64,000 bases of DNA from Streptomyces rimosus subsp. rimosus (GCF_000720725.1 NZ_JOCQ01000030.1:1-64000); one strand, 5' to 3'; counted from the stretch's first letter, positions 1-9,133 are shown. Notes: generated by a model from the letters alone, not told the origin. A program made the numbers and translations.

Positions 1-241
1 GTCCGCCGCGCTGCGCGCCCTCGCCGCCCGCGGCCACCACCGGCCCGCGCTCGCCTCCTGTTTCACCGCGCCCGGCCGCTTCGCCGCCCAGTGCGCCGCC
101 GCGGCCCCCGGGCCCGCCGCCGCGCCGCTCGGCGACCACCCCGCGCTGGCCCGGCTGGTGCTGCACCGTTACGACCAGGCGCTCGCTGCGCGCAGCGCAT
201 ACGACCACGACCCCACCAGGGCGGCTACCGTCACCGTATGA
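1..241 (+). CDS. Sirohydrochlorin chelatase (CbiX)-like protein, C-terminal fragment
   Basis: The window opens inside this gene. Reading from base 2 gives about 79 codons ending in TGA at 239-241. The residues LASCFTAPGRFAAQ and, further on, APLGDHPALARLVLHRYDQA match the C-terminal half of CbiX/sirohydrochlorin chelatase-like proteins, where an APG turn and a PLG-HP-LA-LVL-RYD stretch are usual. Such proteins insert metal into tetrapyrroles or are uncharacterised relatives; the catalytic histidines would lie upstream, outside the window, so activity cannot be judged. The stop overlaps the next ATG by 4 bases (ATGA), so it is probably cotranscribed with the dGTPase-like gene. Confidence 0.6.
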   Translation, partial: SAALRALAARGHHRPALASCFTAPGRFAAQCAAAAPGPAAAPLGDHPALARLVLHRYDQALAARSAYDHDPTRAATVTV

Positions 242-1569
242 CGGGCACACGAACGACGGCCGGCCGCGAAGCGGGTCACAACGGCACGGGCTACGGACCG
301 GCCGACACCGAACGCTGGGTCCCCGAGCCCGACAAACGCCCGGGACGCACCGCCTTCCAGCGGGACCGTGCCCGGGTGCTGCACTCCGCCGCGCTGCGCC
401 GGCTCGCGGGCAAGACCCAGGTGGTCACGCCCGGCACCACCGAACACCTGTGGGACGCCAGCCCCCGCACCCGCCTCACCCACTCCCTGGAGTGCGCCCA
501 GGTCGGCCGGGAACTCGGCGCGGCCCTCGGCTGCGACCCCGACCTGGTCGAGACCGCGTGCCTCGCCCACGACCTGGGCCACCCGCCGTTCGGGCACAAC
601 GGCGAGCAGGCGCTGAACGAGGTCGCCGCGCCCTGCGGCGGCTTCGAGGGCAACGCGCAGTCGCTGCGCCTGCTCGCCCGCCTGGAACCAAAACGGTTCG
701 TCCCCGACGCGGACGGTACGGCCGTCAGCGTCGGCCTCAACCTCACCCGGGCCGCCCTGGACGCCGCGACCAAGTACCCCTGGCCGCGCGGCGGCCACCC
801 GACCGACCCCGGTTCGCCCAAGTTCGGGGTCTACGAGGACGACCTGCCGGTCTTCACCTGGTTCCGGCAGGGTGCTCCCGAGGCGGCGCGCAGCTTCGAG
901 GCGCAGGTCATGGACTGGGCCGACGACGTGGCGTACTCGGTGCACGACGTCGAGGACGGGCTGCACGCCGGATACCTGGACCCCAACTGCCTGCTCGCCG
1001 AGCCCGAACGTGCCGAAGTGTTCGCGATCGCCGTGGAACGTTACGCGCCCGGCGCGGACCCCGCGGAACTGGGCGCCGCCCTCGACCGGCTGCTCGACCA
1101 GGAGTGGTGGCCGCACGGCTACGACGGCACGGCCGTCGCCCAGGCCCGTCTGAAGGACGCCACCAGCCAGCTCATCGGCCGCTTCTGCCTCGCGGCGGAG
1201 ACCGCCACCCGGGCCGCGTACGGGGGCGGCCGGCTCACCCGGCACCGCGCGCGGCTCGTCGTACCGGCCGGAACCCGGCTGGAATGCGCCGTGTTGAAGG
1301 CCGTGGCGGAACGGTACGTCATGCGCCGCCCCGACCAGGAGGCGCTCCGCGCCGACCAGCGCGTGGTCATCGCCGAACTCGCCGAGGCGCTCATCGCCCG
1401 CGCCCCGGACGGCCTCGACCCGCAGTTCCGCGCCCTGTACGACCAGGCCGAAGCGGCCGGGGACGACACCGCGCGGATGCGGGCCCTGATCGACCAGATC
1501 GCCGCCCTGACCGACGCCACGGCACGCTCCCTGCACGCCCGGCTCACCCGGCCGCCGGGCACCCGCTGA
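238..1569 (+). CDS. dgt: Deoxyguanosinetriphosphate triphosphohydrolase-like protein (HD hydrolase)
   Basis: 443 aa from ATG 238, which overlaps the upstream stop. It is an HD-domain metal phosphohydrolase of the dGTPase family: the first metal-binding His is in TRLTHSLE near residue 80 and the HD pair in AHDLGHPPFGHNGE near residues 110-120, followed by the usual FEGNAQSLRLL segment and a conserved Asp in DWADDVAYSVHDVEDG. Family members hydrolyse dNTPs to deoxynucleoside plus triphosphate and help control dNTP pools. A longer in-frame reading back to base 91 exists but is rich in Arg/Pro and overlaps the chelatase frame, so the ATG coupled to the previous stop is preferred. It sits upstream of dnaG, fitting a replication-related neighbourhood. 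Confidence 0.85.
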   Translation: MTGTRTTAGREAGHNGTGYGPADTERWVPEPDKRPGRTAFQRDRARVLHSAALRRLAGKTQVVTPGTTEHLWDASPRTRLTHSLECAQVGRELGAALGCDPDLVETACLAHDLGHPPFGHNGEQALNEVAAPCGGFEGNAQSLRLLARLEPKRFVPDADGTAVSVGLNLTRAALDAATKYPWPRGGHPTDPGSPKFGVYEDDLPVFTWFRQGAPEAARSFEAQVMDWADDVAYSVHDVEDGLHAGYLDPNCLLAEPERAEVFAIAVERYAPGADPAELGAALDRLLDQEWWPHGYDGTAVAQARLKDATSQLIGRFCLAAETATRAAYGGGRLTRHRARLVVPAGTRLECAVLKAVAERYVMRRPDQEALRADQRVVIAELAEALIARAPDGLDPQFRALYDQAEAAGDDTARMRALIDQIAALTDATARSLHARLTRPPGTR

Positions 1570-1908
1570 CCGGCCGCACCGGCGCCGCAGGGGCACCATG
1601 GGGGAGGCCCGTGCGACTCCCGGGTAACCGGACCCCTTCCCGCGGCACGCCCGGTGCGGGACGCTCTGGCTTGAGTGTTTCGAACCAGGGAAACAAAACA
1701 GGGGCACAACGGGGTGACCGGCCGTGGAACGCGGTATGTCCCCCAGTGCCCGGACGGCCTGGGAGGTGCACCGCCCGGCGTCGTACGACCGGGCGGGGGA
1801 CACGCGGGCGGCAGCACGCCGCCCGGGCACTGCGGGGGTAGAACGGGGACACCGATCGGGGGGCGTTCACGGACGCGGACGCACCGCGCCGCAGCGAGGA
1901 GGAAGCAA
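1570..1908. other. Intergenic region, dgt to flavoprotein gene
   Basis: 339 bases without a credible gene. Around 1671-1702 there is a short lower-GC patch (TTGAGTGTTT, then GAACCAGGGAAACAAAACAG) unlike the flanking GC-rich DNA, which may mark a promoter region, but no convincing -35/-10 pair was found. The purine-rich ribosome binding site of the next gene (GAGGAGG, 1896-1902) is at the right edge. Confidence 0.5.
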
Positions 1909-3186
1909 GTGGTCGACGCACACCAGACGTTCGTCATCGTCGGGGGTGGCCTGGCCGGGGCAAAGGCCGCCGAGACCCTTCGTGCGGAAGGCTTCACCGG
2001 CAGGGTGATACTGATCTGTGACGAGCGCGACCACCCGTACGAGCGCCCCCCGCTCTCCAAGGGGTACCTGCTCGGCAAGGAGGAACGCGACAGCGTCTTC
2101 GTCCACGAGCCCGCCTGGTACGCCGGCGCGGACATCGAACTGCACCTCGGCCAGCCCGCCGTCCACCTCGACCGGGCGGCCCGCACCGTACGGCTCGGCG
2201 ACGGCACCCTGATCGCGTACGACAAGCTGCTGCTGGCCACCGGTGCCGAGCCGCGCCGCCTGGAGATCCCCGGCACGAACCTGGTCGGCGTCCACCACCT
2301 GCGCCGCATCGCGCACGCCGAGCGGCTGCGCGGCGTCCTGCACTCCCTCGGCCGGGACAACGGCCACCTCGTGATCGCCGGCGCCGGCTGGATCGGCCTG
2401 GAGGTCGCCGCCGCCGCGCGCTCGTACGGCGCCGAGGTGACCGTCGTCGAGCCCGAGCCGACCCCGCTGCACAGCGTCGTCGGCCCCGAACTGGGCAGCC
2501 TCTTCACCGACCTGCACCGTGAGCACGGCGTCCGCTTCCACTTCGGCGCCCGCCTCACCGAGATCGCCGGACAGGACGGCGTGGTGCTCGCCGCGCGCAC
2601 CGACGACGGCGAGGAGCACCCGGCCCACGACGTGCTCGCCGCGATCGGCGCGGCCCCGCGCACCGCCCTCGCCGAACAGGCCGGGCTGACCCTGGTCGAC
2701 CCGGCGCACGGCGGCGGCGTCGCGGTGGACGCCGCGCTGCGCACCTCCGACCCGAACATCTTCGCGGCCGGTGACGTGGCCGCCTTCCCGTACTCCCTGC
2801 TGCCCTCGGAGGACGGCGAGCCGGCCGTCCTGCGCGTCGAGCACTGGGCCAACGCCCTGAACGGCGGGCCCGCCGCCGCCCGCGCCATGCTCGGCCAGGA
2901 GGTCGCCTACGACCGCATCCCGTACTTCTTCTCCGACCAGTACGACGTCGGGCTGGAGTACTCCGGCTACGCGCCCCCGGGCTCGTACGACCAGGTCGTG
3001 TGCCGCGGCGACGTCGGCAAGCGCGAGTTCATCGCCTTCTGGCTGTCCGAGGGGCGGCTGCTGGCGGGCATGAACGTCAACGTGTGGGACGTCACCGACC
3101 CGATCCAGAAGCTCATCCGCTCGGGACAGGTCCTCGACCCGGACACGCTGGCCGATCCGGAGGTGGCGCTGGAGTCGCTGCTCTGA
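1909..3186 (+). CDS. FAD/NAD(P)-dependent oxidoreductase, ferredoxin reductase type
   Basis: 425 aa from GTG 1909, preceded by GAGGAGG with 6 bases spacing; the longer upstream reading is not supported. N-terminal FAD-binding Rossmann fold (VIVGGGLAGAKAAETLR, residues ~7-24), second dinucleotide fold for NAD(P)H (IAGAGWIGLEVAAAARSYG, ~154-172), and the C-terminal FAD motif NIFAAGDVAAF (~284). The layout matches rubredoxin/ferredoxin reductases that pass electrons from NAD(P)H to a small iron-sulfur protein, often for cytochrome P450s. The C-terminal reductase segment (YDQVVCRGDV...REFIAFWL) is typical. No ferredoxin or P450 gene is adjacent, so the redox partner is unknown. Confidence 0.85.
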   Translation: MVDAHQTFVIVGGGLAGAKAAETLRAEGFTGRVILICDERDHPYERPPLSKGYLLGKEERDSVFVHEPAWYAGADIELHLGQPAVHLDRAARTVRLGDGTLIAYDKLLLATGAEPRRLEIPGTNLVGVHHLRRIAHAERLRGVLHSLGRDNGHLVIAGAGWIGLEVAAAARSYGAEVTVVEPEPTPLHSVVGPELGSLFTDLHREHGVRFHFGARLTEIAGQDGVVLAARTDDGEEHPAHDVLAAIGAAPRTALAEQAGLTLVDPAHGGGVAVDAALRTSDPNIFAAGDVAAFPYSLLPSEDGEPAVLRVEHWANALNGGPAAARAMLGQEVAYDRIPYFFSDQYDVGLEYSGYAPPGSYDQVVCRGDVGKREFIAFWLSEGRLLAGMNVNVWDVTDPIQKLIRSGQVLDPDTLADPEVALESLL

Positions 3187-3287
3187 GACCCGGGCGCCCG
3201 GTACGCCCGTCCGGCGGGCGGGGTGGCCGTGCCCGCCCGCCGGACGGGGTACCCGTACCGCAGCCGACGCCCAGGGAGAGAACAGCC

Positions 3288-4250
3288 ATGCCCGCAGCCA
3301 CCGTCACACCGGACGACGTCCAGGAAGCCGCCGCCCGCCTCAAGGGCGTCGTCCACCGCACCCCCGTGCTGCGTTCCCGCACCCTCGACCGCCTGGTCGG
3401 CGCCGAGGTGCACCTCAAGTGCGAGAACTTCCAGCGCGTCGGCGCGTTCAAGTTCCGCGGCGCCTATAACGCCGTCTCCCGGCTGGCGCCGGAGCAGCTG
3501 GCGCGGGGCGTCGCGGCGTTCTCCTCCGGCAACCACGCCCAGGCGGTCGCGCTGGCCGCCCGGGAGCTGGGCAGCAGCGCCGTCATCCTCATGCCCGAGG
3601 ACTCGCCGCGCTCCAAGCGGGACGCGACCGAGGGGTACGGCGCGGAGATCGTCACGTACGACCGCTACACCGGCGACCGGGCCGCGCTCGGCACCCAGCT
3701 CGCCGCCGACCGCGGCCTGGCCCTGATCCCGCCGTACGACCATCCGCACGTCATCGCCGGGCAGGGCACCGCGGCGCTGGAGCTGATCGAGGACACCGGC
3801 CCGCTGGACGCCCTGCTCACACCGGTCGGCGGGGGCGGGCTGATGGCGGGCTCGGCGCTCGCCGCCACCGCGCTGTCGCCCGGCATCCGCATGATCGGCG
3901 TCGAGCCGGAGGCCGGGGACGACACCCGGCGCTCGCTGGCGGCCGGCGAGCGGGTCCGCATCCCCGTACCGCGCACCATCGCCGACGGGCAGGCGCTGCC
4001 CGAGCCCGGCGAGCTGACCTTCGCGATCAACCGGCGGCTGCTGGACTCGGTGGTGCTGGTCAGCGATGACGAGATCCGCGCCGCGATGCGGCTGGCCTTC
4101 GAACGGCTGAAGATCGTCACCGAGCCGAGCGGGGCCAGTGCGCTGGCCGCCCTGCTGGCCGGGGCCGTCGAGCCGCTGCCGCGCCGTATCGGGGTGGTGA
4201 TCTCCGGCGGGAACATCGGGCTGGACCGGTTCCTGGAGCTGATGGGGTGA
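3288..4250 (+). CDS. Threonine/serine dehydratase (PLP-dependent, short form)
   Basis: 320 aa from ATG 3288, with GGGAGAG upstream. Fold-type II PLP enzyme: PLP Schiff-base Lys in VGAFKFRGAYNA (~residue 54), substrate loop SSGNHAQAVA (~78-87), glycine-rich phosphate-binding loop TPVGGGGLMAG (~179-189), and the C-terminal SGGNIGLDRF. It deaminates threonine to 2-oxobutyrate or serine to pyruvate; some members are serine racemases. There is no ACT-like regulatory domain, so it is the short catabolic (TdcB-like) form rather than the isoleucine-feedback IlvA. It lies about 100 bases after the flavoprotein gene on the same strand; a functional link is not obvious. Confidence 0.85.
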   Translation: MPAATVTPDDVQEAAARLKGVVHRTPVLRSRTLDRLVGAEVHLKCENFQRVGAFKFRGAYNAVSRLAPEQLARGVAAFSSGNHAQAVALAARELGSSAVILMPEDSPRSKRDATEGYGAEIVTYDRYTGDRAALGTQLAADRGLALIPPYDHPHVIAGQGTAALELIEDTGPLDALLTPVGGGGLMAGSALAATALSPGIRMIGVEPEAGDDTRRSLAAGERVRIPVPRTIADGQALPEPGELTFAINRRLLDSVVLVSDDEIRAAMRLAFERLKIVTEPSGASALAALLAGAVEPLPRRIGVVISGGNIGLDRFLELMG

Positions 4251-4338
4251 GCGGAGCCGACGGGCCGGGGTTGGCCCGGCGGCACCGCCCGGCCCCGCCC
4301 GCCGCACGGGTCCGGGCGGGACTGTCGTACCCCACCCG

Positions 4339-4344
4339 TAGAAT
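4339..4344 (+). promoter_or_regulatory. Candidate -10 element placing the dnaG transcript start at its GTG
   Basis: TAGAAT is followed by six bases (TCAGGC) and then GTG at 4351. TANNNT-N6-RTG is the arrangement of leaderless genes in actinobacteria. There is no purine-rich ribosome binding site before this GTG. A clear -35 box was not found. Confidence 0.45.
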
Positions 4345-4350
4345 TCAGGC

Positions 4351-6264
4351 GTGGCAGGCAGGATCAACGATGACGACGTGAAGGCGGTGCGGGACGCGGT
4401 CCCGATCGACGCCGTCGTGTCCGAGTACCTCCAGTTGCGCAACGCGGGTGGCGGCAACCTCAAGGGCCTGTGCCCCTTCCACGACGAGAAGTCCCCGTCC
4501 TTCCACGTCAGCCCGGCCAAGGGGCTCTACCACTGCTTCGGCTGCCAGGAGGGCGGCGACGTCGTCGACTTCATCATGAAGCTCGACCACCTCTCCTTCG
4601 CCGAGACCATCGAACGCCTCGCCTCCCAGGCCGGCATCACCCTGCGCTACGAGGAGGGCGGCTACGCCCCCGGCCGCCAGCAGGGCGAGCGCACCCGCCT
4701 GGTCGAGGCCCACAAGGCCGCCGCCCAGTTCTACGCGGAACAGCTCGACAGCCCCGAGGCCGAGATCGGCCGCAGGTTCCTCGCCGACCGCGGCTTCGAC
4801 CAGGCCGCCGCCCAGCACTTCGGTGTCGGCTACAGCCCGGCCGGCTGGGACCACCTCACCCGCTTCCTGCGCGGCCGCGGCTTCAGCGACAAGGAACTGA
4901 TCCTCTCCGGCCTCTCCCAGGACGGCCGCCGCGGCCCCATCGACCGCTTCCGCGGCCGCCTGATGTGGCCGATCCGCGACATCGCCGGCGAGGTCGTCGG
5001 CTTCGGCGCCCGCAAGCTGCGCGACGACGACAACGGCCCCAAGTACCTGAACACCCCCGAGACCCCCCTCTACCGCAAGTCCCAGGTTTTGTACGGCATC
5101 GACCTCGCCAAGAAGGAGATCGCCAAGACCAACCGGGCGGTCGTCGTCGAGGGCTACACCGACGTCATGGCCTGCCACCTCGCCGGCATCACCACCGCCA
5201 TCGCCACCTGCGGCACCAGCTTCGGCGAGGGCCACATCAAGATCCTGCGCCGGCTGCTGATGGACAACTCCGGCTCCGAGGTCGTCTTCACCTTCGACGG
5301 CGACGCGGCCGGCCAGAAGGCCGCGCTGCGCGCCTTCGAGGACGACCAGAAGTTCGCCGCCCAGACCTCCATCGCCATCACCCCCGGCGGCATGGACCCG
5401 TGCGACCTGCGCCTGGCCAAGGGCGACGCGGCCGTCGCGGACCTGGTGGAGTCCCGTACGCCGCTGTTCGAGTTCGCGCTGCGGCAGGTCGTCGCCCGGC
5501 ACAACCTGGACACCACCGTGGGCCGCGCCGCCGCCCTCGACGAGGCGGCGCCCATCGTCGCCAACATCAAGAACAGCTCCATCCAGCACGAGTCCGCCGT
5601 GCAGCTGGCCGGCATGCTCGGCATCCTCGACACCCAGTTCGTGGTCCGCCGGGTCGGCCAGCTCGCCCGCTGGGCGCGGGAGCGCGGCCGGGACGGCCAG
5701 GACCCGTCCCGTACGGGCCGCCGCGCCGCCCAGCAGGCTCCGGAAACCACCCAGCCGCCGCCCGGCCCGCGCGGCCCCGCGCTGAACCTCCGCAGCCCCG
5801 CCCACCGCGTCGAGCGCGAACTGCTCAAGCTCGCCCTCCAGCGCCCCGACCTGGTCTCGCCCGCCTTCGACGCGTACGGCGCCGACGAATTCACCGCGCC
5901 CCCGTACGCCACCGTCCGCCGGTGCATCGAGGACGCCGGCGGCGCGCTGTCGGCCGCGGGCGACAACACCTACCTCGCCCGGGTCCGCGAGGCCGCCCCC
6001 GACGACACGGTCCGCGCCATGGTCACCGAGCTGGCCGTGGAGCCCCTGCACACCCGCCGCGACCCCGACGAGGCGTACGCGGGCGTCCAGTTGGTCGCCG
6101 TCCGGCTGGCCGCCGTCAACAGCCGCGTCACGGAGATCCGCGGTGCCCTCCAGCGCCTCGGCGCGAACGCCGACCCCCAGCACCTGGCCGCCGTCCAGAA
6201 CGAGCTGTGGGTCCTCCAGCAGTACGGGCAGTCGCTGCGCGAGCGGGGATACGCGGCGCTGTAG
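4351..6264 (+). CDS. dnaG: DNA primase DnaG
   Basis: 637 aa, GTG start. Makes RNA primers for replication. CHC2 zinc-finger domain at the N terminus (CPFHDEKSPSFHVSP...YHCFGCQEGGD, residues ~41-70), the primase core (residues ~120-250), and a Toprim domain with VVEGYTDVMACHLAG (~262-276) and the metal-binding FTFDGDAAGQKAALRAF (~310-326). The C-terminal region (residues ~490-637) is the helical DnaB-binding type, divergent as usual in actinobacteria, preceded by a Pro/Gln-rich linker (~450-480). Length is normal for the order. No Shine-Dalgarno sequence precedes the GTG and a -10-like hexamer sits seven bases upstream, suggesting leaderless expression. Confidence 0.95.
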   Translation: MAGRINDDDVKAVRDAVPIDAVVSEYLQLRNAGGGNLKGLCPFHDEKSPSFHVSPAKGLYHCFGCQEGGDVVDFIMKLDHLSFAETIERLASQAGITLRYEEGGYAPGRQQGERTRLVEAHKAAAQFYAEQLDSPEAEIGRRFLADRGFDQAAAQHFGVGYSPAGWDHLTRFLRGRGFSDKELILSGLSQDGRRGPIDRFRGRLMWPIRDIAGEVVGFGARKLRDDDNGPKYLNTPETPLYRKSQVLYGIDLAKKEIAKTNRAVVVEGYTDVMACHLAGITTAIATCGTSFGEGHIKILRRLLMDNSGSEVVFTFDGDAAGQKAALRAFEDDQKFAAQTSIAITPGGMDPCDLRLAKGDAAVADLVESRTPLFEFALRQVVARHNLDTTVGRAAALDEAAPIVANIKNSSIQHESAVQLAGMLGILDTQFVVRRVGQLARWARERGRDGQDPSRTGRRAAQQAPETTQPPPGPRGPALNLRSPAHRVERELLKLALQRPDLVSPAFDAYGADEFTAPPYATVRRCIEDAGGALSAAGDNTYLARVREAAPDDTVRAMVTELAVEPLHTRRDPDEAYAGVQLVAVRLAAVNSRVTEIRGALQRLGANADPQHLAAVQNELWVLQQYGQSLRERGYAAL

Positions 6265-6457
6265 GAGCGCCGTGCGCCGCGTCGCGGCCGGTTGCCGTAC
6301 GGGCCCGCCGCAACCGCGGCCGTGCCGGCCCGTCGGCTCCGCTCCGCCCGCCGCGGCCGTCCTTACCCCGCCGTAGCCGCGCGGTCACCGTGCGGACCCA
6401 AAAAGTGCCCGCACGCCCCTCGTGGCGGGCGTGTGTCGTACTCCACACTGAGGAGCG

Positions 6458-7654
6458 GTGCCTGAGTCCTCGGAGCGCGGCGGGTCCGGGTGTACCGAAC
6501 CGGAAACCCCCGCGGAACCGCTCTTGATGTACGGGACGGACAGCGGCTCGGCCGCAGACGCTCCCGGCCTTTCCGCCGCCTCAGCAGCGTTCACACTGGA
6601 GGTCGCCCCCGTGCAGACCCGGACCCTCGCCGACGCGCCGGCCGCGCAGACGGCCACCGTGCCGCAGCAGGCCGAGCCGCCCGCGCCCGAAATCCTCGTG
6701 GAGGAGATCGCCCCGGAGCCGCCGCCGCGTCCCGAGGCGGGCGGCCCCTCCTCCGACCTGTTCCGCCAGTACCTGCGGGAGATCGGCCGGATACCGCTGC
6801 TGACCGCCGTGGAGGAGGTCGAGCTGGCCCGCCGCGTCGAGGCCGGCCTGTTCGCCGAGGAGAAGCTGCGGCTCGCCCCCGACCTGGACTCCCAGCTGGC
6901 CCTCGACCTGGACAAGCTGGTCGTCCTCGGCCGGATGGCCAAGCGCCGCCTCATCGAGGCCAACCTGCGCCTGGTCGTCTCCGTCGCCAAACGCTACGTC
7001 GGCCGCGGCCTGACCATGCTCGACCTCGTCCAGGAGGGCAACCTCGGGCTGATCCGCGCCGTGGAGAAGTTCGACTACGCCCGCGGCTACAAGTTCTCCA
7101 CGTACGCCACGTGGTGGATCCGCCAGGCCATGTCCCGCGCACTGGCCGACCAGGCCCGTACGATCCGCGTCCCGGTGCACGTGGTGGAGCTGATCAACCG
7201 CGTGGTGCGGGTACAGCGCCGGATGCTCCAGGAGCGCGGCTACGAGCCCGCTCCCGAGGAGGTGGCCACCCAGCTCGACCTGCCCGCGGAACGCGTCAGC
7301 GAGGTGCTGCGGCTCGCCCAGGAGCCGGTCTCCCTGCACGCCCCCGTGGGCGAGGAGGACGATGTCGCGCTCGGCGACCTCATCGAGGACGGCGACGCCG
7401 CGTCCCCCGTCGAATCGGCCGCCTTCCTCCTGCTGCGCGAACACCTCGAAGCGGTGCTCTCCACCCTCGGCGAGCGCGAACGCAAGGTCGTCCAGCTGCG
7501 GTACGGCCTGGTCGACGGCCGCCCGCGCACGCTGGAGGAGATCGGCCGGATCTTCGGCGTCACCCGCGAGCGGATCCGCCAGATCGAGTCCAAGACGCTG
7601 AACAAGCTGCGGGACCACGCCTTCGCGGACCAACTCCGCGGATATCTGGACTAG
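6458..7654 (+). CDS. hrdA: Principal-type (sigma-70 group) RNA polymerase sigma factor, HrdA-like
   Basis: 398 aa from the outermost GTG at 6458; the better ribosome binding site supports GTG 6611 (347 aa, starting VQTRTLADAPAA). After a Pro/Ala/Glu-rich N terminus come region 1.2 (DLFRQYLREIGRIPLLT), region 2 with the core-binding and -10-melting segments (RLVVSVAKRYVGRGL...KFSTYATWWIRQAMSRAL), region 3, and region 4 with the -35-binding helix-turn-helix (TLEEIGRIFGVTRERIRQIE). Region 1.1 and the long HrdB-type N-terminal extension are absent, so this is a group 2, non-essential paralogue. The HrdA name rests on its position after dnaG, which from memory recalls the S. coelicolor order; HrdC/HrdD-type identity is the alternative. 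Confidence 0.8.
   Translation: MPESSERGGSGCTEPETPAEPLLMYGTDSGSAADAPGLSAASAAFTLEVAPVQTRTLADAPAAQTATVPQQAEPPAPEILVEEIAPEPPPRPEAGGPSSDLFRQYLREIGRIPLLTAVEEVELARRVEAGLFAEEKLRLAPDLDSQLALDLDKLVVLGRMAKRRLIEANLRLVVSVAKRYVGRGLTMLDLVQEGNLGLIRAVEKFDYARGYKFSTYATWWIRQAMSRALADQARTIRVPVHVVELINRVVRVQRRMLQERGYEPAPEEVATQLDLPAERVSEVLRLAQEPVSLHAPVGEEDDVALGDLIEDGDAASPVESAAFLLLREHLEAVLSTLGERERKVVQLRYGLVDGRPRTLEEIGRIFGVTRERIRQIESKTLNKLRDHAFADQLRGYLD
6598..6602 (+). promoter_or_regulatory. Ribosome binding site GGAGG favouring an internal sigma-factor start
   Basis: GGAGG is followed, after an 8-base spacer, by an in-frame GTG at 6611. The upstream GTG at 6458 has AGGAG only two bases away, which is too close to work well, and the codons between 6458 and 6610 have weaker third-position GC than the rest of the gene. 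Confidence 0.5.
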
Positions 7655-7693
7655 TCGGCCGGTGCGGGAAGGCCGGCACCCCTTGTCATTTTG

Positions 7694-9133
7694 TCATTGA
7701 CTCGACAAGAACGCCCCGGCGTAGCTCTCCTCCCGCACCGCGATGTACTGCTGGCGCACCGCCTGCCCGACCGGCAGGTCCTCGCCGGGCTCGAAGACCT
7801 GGCTGGCCGCCGCGGGCCAGCGCGGCGGCTCGTGCGGCGGCAGGGTGCCGTGCGCCGCGCCCAGCGCCCACGCCGCCTGCCGGGCCGCGCCCAGCGCCGC
7901 GTAGTCCGCCGGCTGCGGCACCACGACCTGCGCCCCGAACAGCCCCGGCGCCGCCGCCTGCACGGCGCCCAGCTCGGCCGCCGCGCCCAGCAGGAACACC
8001 CGGCGCACCTCGACACCGCGCCCGCGCAGCACGTCCAGCGCGTCCGCGAGGCCGCACAGCATGCCCTCGAAGGCCGCCCGCGCCAGGTGCTCCGGCTTCA
8101 TGCTCTCGCGGCGCAGACCGTGCAGCGATCCGGCCGTGTGCGGCAGGTGCGGTGTCCGCTCGCCCTCCAGATACGGCAGCAGTACCAGTCCGTACGAGCC
8201 GGGCGTCGACTTCAGGGCCAGCTCGGACAGCCCCGTCAGATCGGTGCCCAGCATCTCGGCCGTGCCGCGCAGCACCCGTACGGCGTTGCTCGTGTGCACC
8301 ACCGGCAGGTGCATGCCCGTCGCGTCGGCGAACGAGGTGATCGTGCCGTTGGAGTCCGCCAGTGCCTCGTGGTGGATGCCGAAGACCGAGCCGGAGGCGC
8401 CCAGCGACACCACCGCGTCGCCCGCGCCGACCCCCAGCCCGAAGGCGGCGGCCATCGTCTCGCCCGTACCGGCGGAGATCAGCAGCCCCTCCGGCGTGAA
8501 CCCGGCGGTGCCGGACGGGCCCAGCACCTCCGGCAGCCGCACCTGGTGCCCGAGCGCCAGCTCCACCAGATCGGGCCGGTACGCGCCGGTGGCCGCCGAC
8601 CAGTAGCCGGTCCCTGAGGCGCCGCCCCGGTCGGTCGTACGGCGCGCCGGCCGCCCCAGCAGCTGCCACACCAGCCAGTCGTGCGGCTGCAGGACCTCCG
8701 CGACGCGCGCCGCGTTCGCCGGCTCGTTACGGGCCAGCCAGCGCAGCTTGGTCAGCGGCTGGGCGGCGTGCGGGACGGCCCCGACGGCCTGGGTCCAGGC
8801 GACCCGTCCGCCGAGCGCGTCGGTCAGATCGGCCGCCGCGCTCTGCGCCCGCTTGTCGTTGCCGACCAGCGCGGCCCGTACGAGGGCACCGTCGGCGTCC
8901 AGCGGCAGCAGCCCGTGCTGCTGCGCGGACACCCCGATCGCCTGTACGCCCTCCAGGAGCCCGTTGCCCGCGGCCTCGCCGAGTGACATCAGCCACGCCT
9001 GCGGATCGATCTCGTTTCCCTTTTCGGCGGGGTGCGGCGCGTACCCCTGCCTGATCACGGCACCCGTGTCCGCGTCGCAGACCACGATCCGTGTGCTCTC
9101 GGACGAACTGTCCAGCCCGGCGACTATCCCCAT
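7694..9133 (-). CDS. FGGY-family carbohydrate kinase, xylulokinase-like with altered active site
   Basis: 479 aa, convergent with the sigma gene. The overall layout is that of XylB, which phosphorylates D-xylulose with ATP: N-terminal phosphate loop GLDSSSESTRIVVCDADTG (residues ~6-24), EIDPQAWLMSL, GVSAQQHGLLPLD, and a second ATPase domain from about residue 235. Key positions differ from what I expect in the family: the Asp of the GDASGTGYW-type segment is Gly here (RGGASGTGYW), the catalytic-base region usually reading GTGDNxxAA is GTGETMAAA, and the GTSG turn is GASG. It may be a divergent kinase with another substrate or an inactive paralogue. No xylose isomerase or transporter gene is beside it. 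Confidence 0.75.
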   Translation of the reverse strand: MGIVAGLDSSSESTRIVVCDADTGAVIRQGYAPHPAEKGNEIDPQAWLMSLGEAAGNGLLEGVQAIGVSAQQHGLLPLDADGALVRAALVGNDKRAQSAAADLTDALGGRVAWTQAVGAVPHAAQPLTKLRWLARNEPANAARVAEVLQPHDWLVWQLLGRPARRTTDRGGASGTGYWSAATGAYRPDLVELALGHQVRLPEVLGPSGTAGFTPEGLLISAGTGETMAAAFGLGVGAGDAVVSLGASGSVFGIHHEALADSNGTITSFADATGMHLPVVHTSNAVRVLRGTAEMLGTDLTGLSELALKSTPGSYGLVLLPYLEGERTPHLPHTAGSLHGLRRESMKPEHLARAAFEGMLCGLADALDVLRGRGVEVRRVFLLGAAAELGAVQAAAPGLFGAQVVVPQPADYAALGAARQAAWALGAAHGTLPPHEPPRWPAAASQVFEPGEDLPVGQAVRQQYIAVREESYAGAFLSSQ

